Source: Clostridiales bacterium (GTDB taxonomy: Bacteria > Bacillota > Clostridia > Oscillospirales > CAG-272). Taken from it: 9,436 nt of DNA. Of this stretch, positions 1 to 6,939 are shown piece after piece. Position 1 is the first letter of the stretch, and every line of letters begins with the position of its first letter. Under the pieces are notes generated by a model, which was not told where the DNA came from, did not search any database, and was given only the letters and a program-made list of their open reading frames with translations. The stretch lies in assembly GCA_019415985.1 (NCBI GenBank), contig DXYE01000096.1, positions 1-9,436 on the forward strand. Reading direction: 5' to 3'. Position numbers and translations under genes: made by a program.

Positions 1-240
1 CTGCGAGGCCCCCTTTACCAGCCCTGCAATGTCAACGAATTCTATAACAGCCGGTGTGATTTTTTCCGGCTGATAAATTGCAGCCAGCGCGCTCAGACGT
101 TCGTCAGGTACTGTCACCACTCCGACATTCGGTTCTATGGTGCAAAATGGGTAGTTTGCGGAAGCCGCTCCAGCATTGGTCAGAGCGTTAAACAATGTGG
201 ATTTGCCTACATTCGGCAGTCCGACGATGCCTAATTTCAT
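1..240 (-). CDS. ychF: Redox-regulated ATPase YchF, N-terminal part (cut by window edge)
   Basis: Only the first 80 codons lie in the window; the rest runs off the left edge. The translation begins MKLGIVGLPNVGKSTLFNAL, with the P-loop GLPNVGKS at residues 7-14. A switch-I-like segment NYPFCTIEPNVG follows at 29-40, and the G3 motif DIAGLVKGAS at 70-79. This combination is diagnostic of YchF/OLA1, an Obg-related P-loop protein that prefers ATP, associates with ribosomes and is linked to stress responses. The ATG at 238-240 is preceded by a good Shine-Dalgarno site (AAAGGA on the minus strand, about 249-254). A TTGACT hexamer lies near 285-300 on the minus strand, but no convincing -10 follows it. 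Identification is from the sequence; the functional description is family knowledge. Confidence 0.96.
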   Translation of the reverse strand, partial: MKLGIVGLPNVGKSTLFNALTNAGAASANYPFCTIEPNVGVVTVPDERLSALAAIYQPEKITPAVIEFVDIAGLVKGASQ

Positions 241-865
241 TTTTATTGTCCTTTCTTTTGCCTGTTTTGATTTTTGAAAACCGTTTGGTTAGTCAAGTGG
301 ATATGCAAGACGCATACCCCTGCCCCACCGCTGTATCTGCACAGAAATGAAGCCTCGGGTGCCTATACTCGCTTATATATATCATAAAATTCAGCGAAGC
401 ACTCAGGAATTGTTATAGAATGACCCGGCCTTCGTCTAAGAATGAGCAATGCCCCGTAGGTTGAAATCTGCAGCGCAAAACATACAACATCAAGACAGCT
501 CCACGGAGATGCATGCTTGTACCCAAAAGCTCGCGGCATATCTCTCGTATCCATATGAAATGGGGCTATCGCGGCAGTAAGACGCCCTGTGATTTTATTG
601 CTTTCTGCTAGCAACCGAAAAAAACAGCTTTCATATATACGTATACGTATTCAAGCACGCTGAGAAAAATCTGAAAAATTTCATTTACAGACGATACTGT
701 ATACAGCAAAGCAATCTGGACGAAAGTGACCTAGTCGTACTGTGCATATTATACACAACTTATAAAAAAAAAGCAAGCATATCGTCATATTTTAATGGCA
801 ATTCGTCAAAGCCTGCATATCATGATAATAGAATGCTATGATAGCAAGATAGACGGAGGTTGACA
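241..865. other. Intergenic region, no convincing gene
   Basis: This spacer between the divergently transcribed ychF and the amidase gene is AT-rich, especially from 600 to 860. A TTG-started minus-strand open frame at 363-614 (83 codons) lacks a ribosome binding site and resembles nothing I recognise. Local palindromes include CTGTATACAG near 703-712 and the TGTGCATATTATACACA site at 741-757. A TATGAT box near 839-844, with only a weak -35, could be the amidase promoter. Confidence 0.5.
741..757. promoter_or_regulatory. Operator-like palindrome containing a DnaA-box-like 9-mer
   Basis: The 17-bp sequence TGTGCATATTATACACA is an inverted repeat with a single mismatched pair and a central base. 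Its right half reads TTATACACA (749-757), a full match to the relaxed DnaA-box consensus TTATNCACA. The opposite strand gives ATATGCACA, an 8/9 match. It sits about 110 bp upstream of the amidase start. It could be a repressor operator, an isolated DnaA site, or chance in AT-rich DNA. No cluster of further boxes is visible, so an origin is not supported. Confidence 0.25.
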
Positions 866-1432
866 ATGGCAATTAAAATTTATATTGATCAGGGACATAA
901 TCCTCAGAATCCAAACGCCGGAGCTGAAGGAAACGGTTTCCGAGAGCAGGACCTCACCTTTGAGGTCGGACTGCTTTTAGCTGATTTTCTGAATGCCAAT
1001 CCCAATTATCAGGCCCGTGTTTCACGTCCGACGCCGGAAACCGTTTTGGGCACAAGCAATGTCACAAGTCTCCGGGCGCGTGTCGATGACGCAAACGCTT
1101 GGGGCGCCGATTATTTTATCAGCCTTCACATGAACGCCGCGGAAAGTCCGCTGGCAAATGGAGCAGAAGCATTTGTATACAGCCAGGACTCTCCAGCCTA
1201 TGCGCTTGCAGGCGATATCCTGCGCTGGATCGGGTATGATACGGGCATCAGCAGCCGCGGCGTTTTCCTGCGCCCCAGCCTGTATGTACTCAGAAAAACG
1301 CTGATGCCCGCGCTGCTTCTTGAAATGGGGTTTATTACCAACGAGTCCGACGCCAACTTTATCGCCACATATCCTGAAATGATGGCGGAGGCTATTTATA
1401 ACGGCATCCTGAATTATTTCGGAACCTTATAG
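866..1432 (+). CDS. N-acetylmuramoyl-L-alanine amidase (Amidase_3, CwlD-like)
   Basis: A 188-residue protein that is essentially one Amidase_3 domain. This family is zinc-dependent and cleaves the amide bond between MurNAc and the stem peptide of peptidoglycan. Expected zinc and catalytic residues are visible: H11 in DQGHNPQ, E27 in FREQD, H88 in SLHMNA, and the catalytic Glu E153 in LLEMGF. The strand motif NGAEAFVYS lies at 98-106. I chose ATG 866 because GGAGG at 855-859 sits six bases upstream; the in-frame TTG at 860 overlaps that site. There is no signal peptide or transmembrane segment and no SH3/SPOR/LysM domain. The protein is therefore cytoplasmic unless exported by another route or released by lysis, as some endolysin-like clostridial amidases are. 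Its 3' end overlaps the convergent S1-domain gene by 19 bp, with no terminator between them. Confidence 0.92.
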   Translation: MAIKIYIDQGHNPQNPNAGAEGNGFREQDLTFEVGLLLADFLNANPNYQARVSRPTPETVLGTSNVTSLRARVDDANAWGADYFISLHMNAAESPLANGAEAFVYSQDSPAYALAGDILRWIGYDTGISSRGVFLRPSLYVLRKTLMPALLLEMGFITNESDANFIATYPEMMAEAIYNGILNYFGTL

Positions 1433-2403
1433 GTCACCGTCCGATCCCCTTCGGCCGAATTACAGGCAGAATCCTCAAAGACAGTTTCAATCAGCTTTTC
1501 CGACGACGGCGGCGAATAAACCCACCGGTCAATATGTCCGGAACGAATAAAATATTCCGTCCGCTTTTCAAGCGCTTCCCCTTTGTGTGAATCGATCAGA
1601 ACCAATTTGATCTTCATTCTGTCTGCAATCATATTTTTAATGTAAACCGCAGCATACTGACCGACAGATATATCCTCCCGGTATTCCGCCAGCCCGGCAA
1701 GGTTCGGTGTCAGCTCCACAAAAATTCCGTATTCCTCGATGCTGCGCACGATCCCTGTTACCGTCTGTCCTATGGAGAAGCGAGCCGCGTTCTCCTCCCA
1801 GGTGCCTAAAAGCTCCTTGTGTGAAACGTAAATGCGTCCGCTTTCACGGTCGATGCTTTTGACAACCGCAAAGATCTGCATACCGGGAAAAAAACGGTCG
1901 CGTGGGTGAGAAATACGGGATACAGAAATACAATCGATAGATATCAGGGAAATACACCCGCATCCAATGTCCACAAAGGCGCCAAAATGCTCTAGGTGCG
2001 TTACCTTTGCAGGGAGAATATCGCCCGGACGAAGTTTATCCAAAAAATTGGCTTTACAGTCCGCCTGCGCCGCTCTTCTCGAAAGCAGCGCATATTCTCT
2101 GCCATCCTCATCTGTTCGGAAGCCTATGATTTTAAAGCATACAGCCTTTCCGACTCTGGTGATAACAGCGATATCCTTGACGTCGATTCCGTCTGCTGGC
2201 AGTGCCGATTCCTCTCTGGGAATGATTCCGCGCATACAGCCCAGGTCGACGCTCAGGTTGTAGCTGACATCACAAAGGAGCGCCACCGCCTCAAGAATCT
2301 TGCCGGTTTCCATTGCATGTATCAGGTTTGCCTTGCTCGCAAGCGCCTCGCGGTTTTCCGCGGTTGAAATCTTTTGTCCTTCCGGGGCATATGTATGATC
2401 CAT
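1414..2403 (-). CDS. S1 RNA-binding domain protein (ribosomal protein S1-like)
   Basis: A 329-residue protein built from S1 (OB-fold) repeats. The central repeat is the clearest (about 124-197): the turn THLEHFGAFVDIG at 135-147 and the closing RIYVSHKELLGTW at 190-202 are typical of S1. A second repeat spans about 209-270, with SIEEYGIFVEL at 221-231. A degenerate one probably covers about 33-110 (ALLCDV...ALLSRR). The C-terminal ~55 residues are low-complexity polar sequence. The family binds single-stranded RNA. Three repeats and 329 residues make it shorter than the six-repeat proteobacterial S1 and closer to the short S1-like proteins of Clostridia, which may act in translation initiation or mRNA binding. 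The ATG at 2401-2403 is supported by GAAAGGAA on the minus strand (2413-2420). It is convergent and overlapping with the amidase gene. Confidence 0.87.
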   Translation of the reverse strand: MDHTYAPEGQKISTAENREALASKANLIHAMETGKILEAVALLCDVSYNLSVDLGCMRGIIPREESALPADGIDVKDIAVITRVGKAVCFKIIGFRTDEDGREYALLSRRAAQADCKANFLDKLRPGDILPAKVTHLEHFGAFVDIGCGCISLISIDCISVSRISHPRDRFFPGMQIFAVVKSIDRESGRIYVSHKELLGTWEENAARFSIGQTVTGIVRSIEEYGIFVELTPNLAGLAEYREDISVGQYAAVYIKNMIADRMKIKLVLIDSHKGEALEKRTEYFIRSGHIDRWVYSPPSSEKLIETVFEDSACNSAEGDRTVTYKVPK

Positions 2404-2529
2404 TTTTCACTGTTCCTTTCTTACATAATTTTAACGTATCGTGATCGACCTGCTAACATCTTATGGATAGCGCTTTCTTTTTATGACTGACGGCACCGTA
2501 TTGGTTTCACTTGCCAATTAAATCACTGT

Positions 2530-2652
2530 ATGGTATAATATGCACGGCATAGCATTACATCACCGTAAAGCGTTTGCGAATTGTGCACCGCAGATTTGTC
2601 CGACTGAGCAAGGCTCAGTTATCCAAACTGCCGGGATTTCTTCATGGTATAA
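2530..2652 (+). repeat. Dispersed ~122-bp intergenic repeat, copy A
   Basis: Copy A begins ATGGTATAAT and ends CATGGTATAA. It matches copy B (6931-7052, opposite orientation) across its whole length, with roughly a dozen substitutions and one short gap counted by eye. Inside is a stem-loop GACTGAGC-AAG-GCTCAGTT (2602-2620), which is a perfect stem in copy B and keeps a G-T wobble here. After the closing CATGGTATAA, sequence to about 2675 still resembles the start of a unit (GATGCATAGCATA against CGTGCACGGCATA), suggesting a degenerate second tandem unit. No transposase is encoded. It is a non-coding repeat of MITE/REP-like character; I do not recognise a named family. Confidence 0.85.
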
Positions 2653-3648
2653 GATGCATAGCATATTTGTTTATACAGGGACCCCGTGCAGTTTCGGATG
2701 TTTATTATGATGTAAAATCGCTGCCTTGCCGGCAGCGAGAAACGCACTTAACGTTGTAGATTGCTCCAGATGCCGTTCAAACGCAGTAGCGGACATTTAA
2801 AGGGCACCGACTCTCGAATCCCGCCCGAATATTTCAAAATTCGGCTCAAGGTCCTATCAGGCTCTTCCCAGGAAGAACAAAAGGTCCATTGCACGGCGGC
2901 TTTTAGAGCGATTGGACGAAAACAGTCTGCGTAAAAACGCGATTCTCTAAGCTTGCCGCTTCAGTGTCTAAGTCAGGACCAATGACGTATGTTGTTTTTC
3001 ATTGTACCACAATGTTACTGAATACGGGAAAATTTTATAGACAAAAGCTTAATAGTCCAAGGTCCTTTTATCGTTGCTCCTGCATGGATCGTCCGGTGAG
3101 GCATGTGCTGCCGTTCAAAATTCGTCAACATAGATATCAAAAAACTCCAAAAACTGTTTTACAGCCACAACGAAAGTACAAATATAAAAATCAACCCGCA
3201 GCCCGATAATGCTGCGGAATTCTATCTCTTTCGGCTTCTTAGAAGCTTCTACGTGCCGCCGGAAAGCCAGTTTGTGTTCTATCGTTGCCCGAAGAAACGG
3301 GAAAGTCTCTTGATGCTTCCAAACAGACGTCTTCATTTTACACACACGCTCCGCACCACTATTCCAGACGAATGTGTTTTGGCGGCACGCTATTACCGCT
3401 TTGTCAGTATAGGAATCGACTTTGTCGTCTGTTTTCGGCGTTTGTATTGCATACATCTGACGTAAACATTATATTGTTATAGCGTTTACACCTACTGTTT
3501 TAAGGGGCATCGCCTTGTCCGGCCGTATTCTCCTCGTCATACGAAAGGAATATTTCATACAGAACGATGCCAGCGGTTTGCAGACCTAAAATTGTTTCGG
3601 CACAGCTTCCGCTGTCCGAAATCAAATGTGAAAGGTATGGTTGTTTCA
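2653..3648. other. ~1 kb stretch without a recognisable gene
   Basis: Between repeat copy A and the PP-loop gene I find no recognisable protein. A hairpin CGCTGCC-TTGCC-GGCAGCG lies at 2719-2737, and another, with seven of eight pairs, at about 2826-2845 (CCGAATAT-TTCA-AAATTCGG). Neither has a plus-strand T-run. A 54-codon frame at 2770-2934 starts with ATG but has no ribosome binding site. From 3103 to 3465 both strands are open in codon-aligned frames. The stretch may be decayed coding sequence, but I cannot name an ancestor. Confidence 0.5.
3103..3465 (+). CDS. Uncertain hypothetical ORF
   Basis: A 120-codon frame whose predicted protein is basic and aromatic-rich (for example FRLLRSFYVPPESQF about one third of the way in). 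I do not recognise it. In its favour, its length exceeds chance for this base composition and its codon use is not obviously odd. Against it, the only nearby purine stretch (GGTGAG) is two bases from the ATG, too close for a normal Shine-Dalgarno site. A codon-aligned frame of nearly the same length (3115-3456) is open on the opposite strand, and a third frame is open over 3285-3482. One of the two opposing frames may be real, or the region may be a gene remnant. Treat it as a placeholder. Confidence 0.2.
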   Translation: MCCRSKFVNIDIKKLQKLFYSHNESTNIKINPQPDNAAEFYLFRLLRSFYVPPESQFVFYRCPKKRESLLMLPNRRLHFTHTLRTTIPDECVLAARYYRFVSIGIDFVVCFRRLYCIHLT

Positions 3649-4449
3649 ATGGAAGGAATAAAACGTTTGCTCAGCTACACACGCCGGGCAGTAGACGATT
3701 ATGATATGATTTCGGAAGAAGAAAACATTGCCGTAGGTTTATCCGCAGGAAAAGACAGTTTAGCGCTGCTGCTAACATTAGCAAGGCTGAGCAAGTTTCA
3801 CCCCAAACACTTTCAGGTAACAGCCATTACCATCGATATGGGATTTCCCGACACGGATTATTCAGGCATTCAAGAGCTGTGCCGGAATATCGGCGTACCC
3901 TATCACATTTTTCCATCGGAAATTGCGAAAATTGTATTTGATATTCGAAAAGAGTCCAATCCCTGTTCTCTGTGCGCAAAAATGCGCCGAGGGATGCTCA
4001 ATGAAGCGGCATTGTCGCTCGGCATTCGAAAAATCGCCCTCGGACACCATTTCGACGATGCTGTAGAAACCTTTATGCTGAATCTTTTGCATGAAGGAAG
4101 AATCGGCTGTTTTTCGCCTGTAACTTATCTTGACAGAAAAGGTGTCACGTTAATTCGGCCGTTTTTGTATGTACCCGAGAAGGATATCCGCTATTTCGCC
4201 CGCAAGGCGGAACTCCCCATCCTCGAAAGCAGGTGTCCGGCAAACGGCAAAACGGAACGTGAGCAGGTAAAAATATTGCTGACCACACTCGAAAAAAAAC
4301 ATAAGGGGGTTAAGCATAGAATCTTCGGTGCTATGCAGCGGGCCGAAATAGATGGCTATCACCCGGACCGTATGAGAAAGTATGCGGACCTGACTTTTGA
4401 GGAGACAGACGAATCACGCTGTCAAATTTTAGAATTTCAGAATGAATAA
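3649..4449 (+). CDS. TtcA-family PP-loop protein (tRNA 2-thiocytidine biosynthesis-like)
   Basis: A 266-residue protein of the TtcA/TilS-type adenine nucleotide alpha-hydrolase superfamily. The PP-loop SAGKDS lies at 32-37, which activates tRNA by adenylation in this family. A CxxC pair (C106, C109) sits in NPCSLCAKMRRG, the conserved block LGHHFDDAVETF at 131-142, and a third cysteine (C196) in ESRCPANG. Two cysteines plus a distant third is the [4Fe-4S] ligand pattern of TtcA, which makes 2-thiocytidine in tRNA. The frame is open back to a TTG at 3592. I prefer ATG 3649 because the family usually begins just before the LLSYTRRAVDDYDMI segment. AAAGG at 3631-3635 is a slightly distant ribosome binding site for it; ATG 3637 is only one base from that site. 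The exact tRNA substrate is inferred from the family, so no symbol is given. Confidence 0.88.
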   Translation: MEGIKRLLSYTRRAVDDYDMISEEENIAVGLSAGKDSLALLLTLARLSKFHPKHFQVTAITIDMGFPDTDYSGIQELCRNIGVPYHIFPSEIAKIVFDIRKESNPCSLCAKMRRGMLNEAALSLGIRKIALGHHFDDAVETFMLNLLHEGRIGCFSPVTYLDRKGVTLIRPFLYVPEKDIRYFARKAELPILESRCPANGKTEREQVKILLTTLEKKHKGVKHRIFGAMQRAEIDGYHPDRMRKYADLTFEETDESRCQILEFQNE

Positions 4450-4605
4450 GAACTGGAAAAAATCGGGAAGCAAACATAAATCGCATAGAATTGAATATAA
4501 TATTTTTGTAATCTTCCAAAAATGTCAAGAGGTATTCGCGAGAAAATGCCTTTTCACGCATTGTTTTTGTACCATTGCTGCATTAAGTAACGTAGCAATT
4601 CCGAC

Positions 4606-4660
4606 TACCGGCGGAACCGGTACAAATTCCGAAAGAAAGGAAACCTTTGCATAGCAAAGG
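4606..4660 (+). promoter_or_regulatory. Two hairpins in the leader of the small Cys/His-rich gene
   Basis: Two perfect stem-loops lie in tandem upstream of ATG 4676: TACCGG-CGGAA-CCGGTA (4606-4622) and CCTTTGC-ATA-GCAAAGG (4644-4660). Between them is AGAAAGGAAA, the strongest purine tract in the leader but too far from ATG 4676 to serve it directly. A TATAAT box at 4496-4501 with a poor -35 could start this transcript. Neither hairpin has a T-run, so they are not classical terminators. No known riboswitch class is recognised; a regulatory role is inference. Confidence 0.3.
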
Positions 4661-4675
4661 CGTGGTTATATTCCT

Positions 4676-4867
4676 ATGCAGAAAAAGCATCAATCCTATG
4701 AGATAGCAGAAAGATACTGCTCTCATGTAGACGGAAACGTCGTACTGTCGAAAATTAATTCCAGCGCCGACGAAGTACCCCGTTATCAGTGCCTTTCTTC
4801 TCATTTGTGTCAGGGAAAGGATGTTAAGGATTGCAAAAATCATGCGGAAAACCGCAGTCAGCAATAA
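4676..4867 (+). CDS. Small Cys/His-rich hypothetical protein
   Basis: A 63-residue polar protein with a striking distribution of potential metal ligands: C15 and H17 (YCSH) near the N-terminus, then C39, H43, C45 and C53 in the segment QCLSSHLCQGKDVKDCKN. This suggests a small zinc- or iron-sulfur-binding protein, but I cannot assign a family with certainty. It has no signal peptide or membrane segment. Its codon choice resembles the flanking genes. It lies 226 bp downstream of the TtcA-like gene on the same strand, with no terminator between them, and the strong hairpin at 5060-5098 closes the pair. The weak point is translation initiation: the nearest purine tract (AAAGG, 4656-4660) is 15 bases from the ATG and sits in a hairpin stem. 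A functional link to the iron-sulfur PP-loop protein is inference. Confidence 0.55.
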   Translation: MQKKHQSYEIAERYCSHVDGNVVLSKINSSADEVPRYQCLSSHLCQGKDVKDCKNHAENRSQQ

Positions 4868-5059
4868 CCGAAAGCGCTGAAAGCATCCGTCATCAGGATG
4901 ATAAAAGAGAGCCTTGTAATATAATGCTGCATTTGCAGGCTGACAGGATAAAGAACGGATTCACATAAAATTTAGGCTTGAGTCTCAAGTAAACGCGTTT
5001 CCCTGATTTTTAATGCTCAAGGTTGAATATGAATCATAACAAAATGATATAAAATAAAA

Positions 5060-5098
5060 AAAGGCGCTGCAAAAGGAATCCTTTTGCAGCACTTTTTA
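5060..5098. terminator. Strong bidirectional intrinsic terminator
   Basis: The inverted repeat GCTGCAAAAG-GAATC-CTTTTGCAGC (5066-5090) forms a perfect 10-bp stem with a five-base loop. On the plus strand it is followed by ACTTTTTAAA, and on the minus strand by GCCTTTTTTTATTTT. It is therefore well placed to end transcription both of the plus-strand PP-loop/small-protein unit and of the minus-strand hydrolase/GNAT unit. Confidence 0.85.
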
Positions 5099-5111
5099 AA
5101 ACCACCGCTTG

Positions 5112-5132
5112 CGGGCCATAGAAGCTGGCCCG
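5112..5132. terminator. Secondary hairpin near the GNAT 3' end
   Basis: CGGGCCA-TAGAAGC-TGGCCCG forms a perfect 7-bp GC-rich stem, followed on the plus strand by TATTTTG. It lies between the GNAT pseudogene stop and the main terminator. The T-run is weak on both sides, so it may only be an auxiliary structure. Confidence 0.35.
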
Positions 5133-5222
5133 TATTTTGTATCTCCCACAGCCAATCATTGTGCAATGGATAAAAACCAACGTCACTGCAATATCGCAAG
5201 CAAGCGAGAAGATGTAAAAACT

Positions 5223-5989
5223 TCATTTGTTCAGTGTGTCTATGAAGTCATTTTTCATAACCGTAAGCTGTACCCATGCAGGTTTAAATCCACAGTTTAT
5301 AGCATTAAGTACAGAATTTAAATTTGCCCACGCAAAACAATAAAATGGCACTATATCCCTCTTTCATATCTCAATAGCCAATCTGCTCGTTAATGCTGAG
5401 GCAATACCTTTACGCCTGTACTCCGGCAGAACGTCTACACCTATTTGCCACATGGTATCACAATCAGCAGAACATCCGGCCATACAATGATTTTATCATA
5501 TTCATAAGCGGCAACCGCCGATACATCGAGATTTTTTCTCTCTTCACATAAAGCATCACTCCATTTTGGAGTCTAACAATCTGCAAAATCAGCAGGATTT
5601 AATACCTTTATTTCGTATTTACAAGGTAACTGCTTTAATACTGTCAAAATCCGGTAAAAATATTTAGCCATAAAGTAAGCATTTATATCTTATTTTTTCA
5701 GCTTTTCCTGAAAAACAATCAGATTGGGCGTTTCAAAACTGTGTTCTATAGTATACTTATTAACATATTCTTTCACGAATGCTCTGAGTTCACTTGAAAC
5801 CGAGCCTACAATACAATTACCATATGAGGTTAAATCGCAATAAAAGGGTAACTTTAAATACTTTCGAGCGTTCTTATTTTTCTCAGAAATAACGATTTTA
5901 TTTTTATCAGACTGAAAATCTTTTAATGAACATCCGCTATCATTTGCAGACAGTTACATTGCTACTCATAACATATCCTGATTTGTCAT
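5223..5989 (-). pseudogene. GNAT family N-acetyltransferase, degraded
   Basis: Read from ATG 5987-5989 to TGA 5223-5225 this is a near full-length (~255-codon) GNAT acetyltransferase; such enzymes transfer the acetyl group of acetyl-CoA to an amine. The C-terminal part is clear: MWQIGVDVLPEYRRKGIASA contains the acetyl-CoA-binding RRKGIA turn (motif A), followed by VPFYCFAWANLNSVLNAI and CGFKPAW (motif B region). Upstream pieces include ARKYLKLPFYCDLTSYGN, HSFETPNLIVFQEKLKK and CEERKNLDVSAVAAYEY. The frame is broken by TGA (5966-5968), TAA (5954-5956), TAA (5690-5692), TAG (5573-5575), a one-base deletion near 5484-5485, and TGA (5364-5366). Between lesions the reading frame is preserved. It starts 44 bp after the hydrolase gene on the same strand and may once have been its operon partner. 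The substrate is unknown. Confidence 0.88.
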
Positions 5990-6033
5990 AATATTAATAT
6001 TCCCAATAAATCCTTTGCGTCTGTCATCCAGTA

Positions 6034-6900
6034 TCAAAGCGGGGAGACAGTAATATCCCCTCTGGCAGCAATGTTGAAGATCAGACCGCCGTTTCCTGTA
6101 TAGAAAATTTCTGCGTCAGGATTATATTTCAGAAGTCTTTCCGCCACATCCGTTCGCTCCGAAATAAAAGCTTCCGTATTGGTTATCACGGTATAATGCG
6201 GCCGGTATACTCCAAGCGCAGCATCGGAGCCAATCCCCAATCCATGGTGCGGCGCTTTGTATATATCAGCCTGCCGAGTAATTTTCGCAGAAGCGCGGGT
6301 GTTCATCATACTGATGGCTGGATGAGGCAGTATAAGGTCCGTTACATCTCCGCACAGCAGAACCGTCCGGCCATGGATTGTAAAATATGCCATAATACTG
6401 TTTTGATTCTCATTACAGACATATTTATGAAAACTGTCATACTTTTGATCTTCAAAAGCTTCGCGAATAACATTGCCTCCATACAAAATATGAATAACCG
6501 TTTGGTCAAACGGAATGCTTCGGAGTCCCTCTGTTGAGACAACCGTACTATGTGATGCACAGAAATCCATAAGCGCCTGACAATTTGCCAATTCTGCGGC
6601 ACGATATTCGTTCGTTGCAGGATCTCCATTTCCATCCGTTGATGTCAGACCACTGAATTGCTTGAAGTATACTCTGTCTACTTTATATTTTTCAACAAGC
6701 ATCTTCAGGCATCCGTAGTGATCGGGATGAAAATGGGTCAAGAGAATAAATTCAAGCCGACGAATACCGAATCTTTCAAACAAATCCGTGATCATTTCAT
6801 AGTGATACGGCCCGTCTCCCGTATCGACGGCGGCATATTTACCGCCTGACTCTATGACTGTCATATCGCTCCATACCGTTGGCAGAAAATAAATTTTCAT
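6034..6900 (-). CDS. Metallo-beta-lactamase-fold hydrolase (ComEC/Rec2-like MBL domain)
   Basis: A 288-residue single-domain MBL-fold protein. The metal-binding motif THFHPDH (HxHxDH) lies at 55-61, preceded by the VDTGDG strand at 25-30. NENQNSIMAYF at 163-173 and LLCGDV at 181-186 (D185 the likely bridging Asp) follow, then APHHG at 216-220 with further metal His residues. The NxxS...CGD...HHG order resembles the ComEC/Rec2-associated MBL domain, whose members act on phosphodiester or nucleic-acid substrates. There are no membrane helices here, so it is a soluble stand-alone version and its substrate is unknown. ATG 6898-6900 is preceded by AAGGGG on the minus strand (6907-6912). An extended -10 box at 6931-6939, at the end of repeat copy B, is the likely promoter. 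The broken GNAT gene follows 44 bp downstream. Confidence 0.9.
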   Translation of the reverse strand: MKIYFLPTVWSDMTVIESGGKYAAVDTGDGPYHYEMITDLFERFGIRRLEFILLTHFHPDHYGCLKMLVEKYKVDRVYFKQFSGLTSTDGNGDPATNEYRAAELANCQALMDFCASHSTVVSTEGLRSIPFDQTVIHILYGGNVIREAFEDQKYDSFHKYVCNENQNSIMAYFTIHGRTVLLCGDVTDLILPHPAISMMNTRASAKITRQADIYKAPHHGLGIGSDAALGVYRPHYTVITNTEAFISERTDVAERLLKYNPDAEIFYTGNGGLIFNIAARGDITVSPL

Positions 6901-6930
6901 AGTTTTCCCCTTATTTCGCTATTATATTTC

Positions 6931-6939
6931 ATTATACCA
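6931..6939 (-). promoter_or_regulatory. Extended -10 promoter at the edge of repeat copy B
   Basis: On the minus strand the sequence reads TGGTATAAT, a perfect TGn-TATAAT extended -10 element, 31 bp before the hydrolase start codon. This gives a short leader of about 24 bases containing the AAGGGG ribosome binding site. The -35 position (CCAAAC at 17-bp spacing) is poor, which is tolerated when an extended -10 is present. The box is the terminal sequence of the repeat, so the repeat appears to supply the promoter. Activity is inferred. Confidence 0.6.

Larger units (their letters stand above)
4868..5222. other. Intergenic region between convergent units
   Basis: This spacer separates the plus-strand small gene from the 3' end of the minus-strand GNAT pseudogene. 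It holds a 13-bp perfect palindrome CTTGAGTCTCAAG (4977-4989), a short inverted repeat CTGCATTTGCAG (4927-4938), the main terminator (5060-5098) and a second hairpin CGGGCCA/TGGCCCG (5112-5132). An open frame on the minus strand at 5017-5226 runs through the terminator and is not considered a gene. Confidence 0.5.

Noticed and set aside
363..614. 83-codon minus-strand frame
   Set aside because: It starts with TTG, has no ribosome binding site and shows no recognisable motif or neighbour logic; probably chance or an old remnant.
2574..2759. 61-codon plus-strand frame over the repeat
   Set aside because: It lies mostly within the non-coding repeat copy A and its downstream hairpin, and has no Shine-Dalgarno site.
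2770..2934. 54-codon plus-strand ATG frame
   Set aside because: No ribosome binding site and no recognised similarity; it contains the CCGAATAT/AAATTCGG hairpin. Not long enough to stand on its own.
4583..4864. 93-codon minus-strand frame opposite the small Cys/His protein
   Set aside because: It is a shadow of the plus-strand gene and its leader; the plus frame has the better ligand pattern and follows the direction of the terminated unit.
4977..4989. Perfect 13-bp palindrome CTTGAGTCTCAAG
   Set aside because: It lies between convergent transcription units, not at a promoter, and occurs once as a full palindrome. An operator role is not supported.
5017..5226. 69-codon minus-strand frame after the GNAT pseudogene
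   Set aside because: It starts inside the GNAT stop codon and reads through the strong terminator hairpin, so it is very unlikely to be translated.
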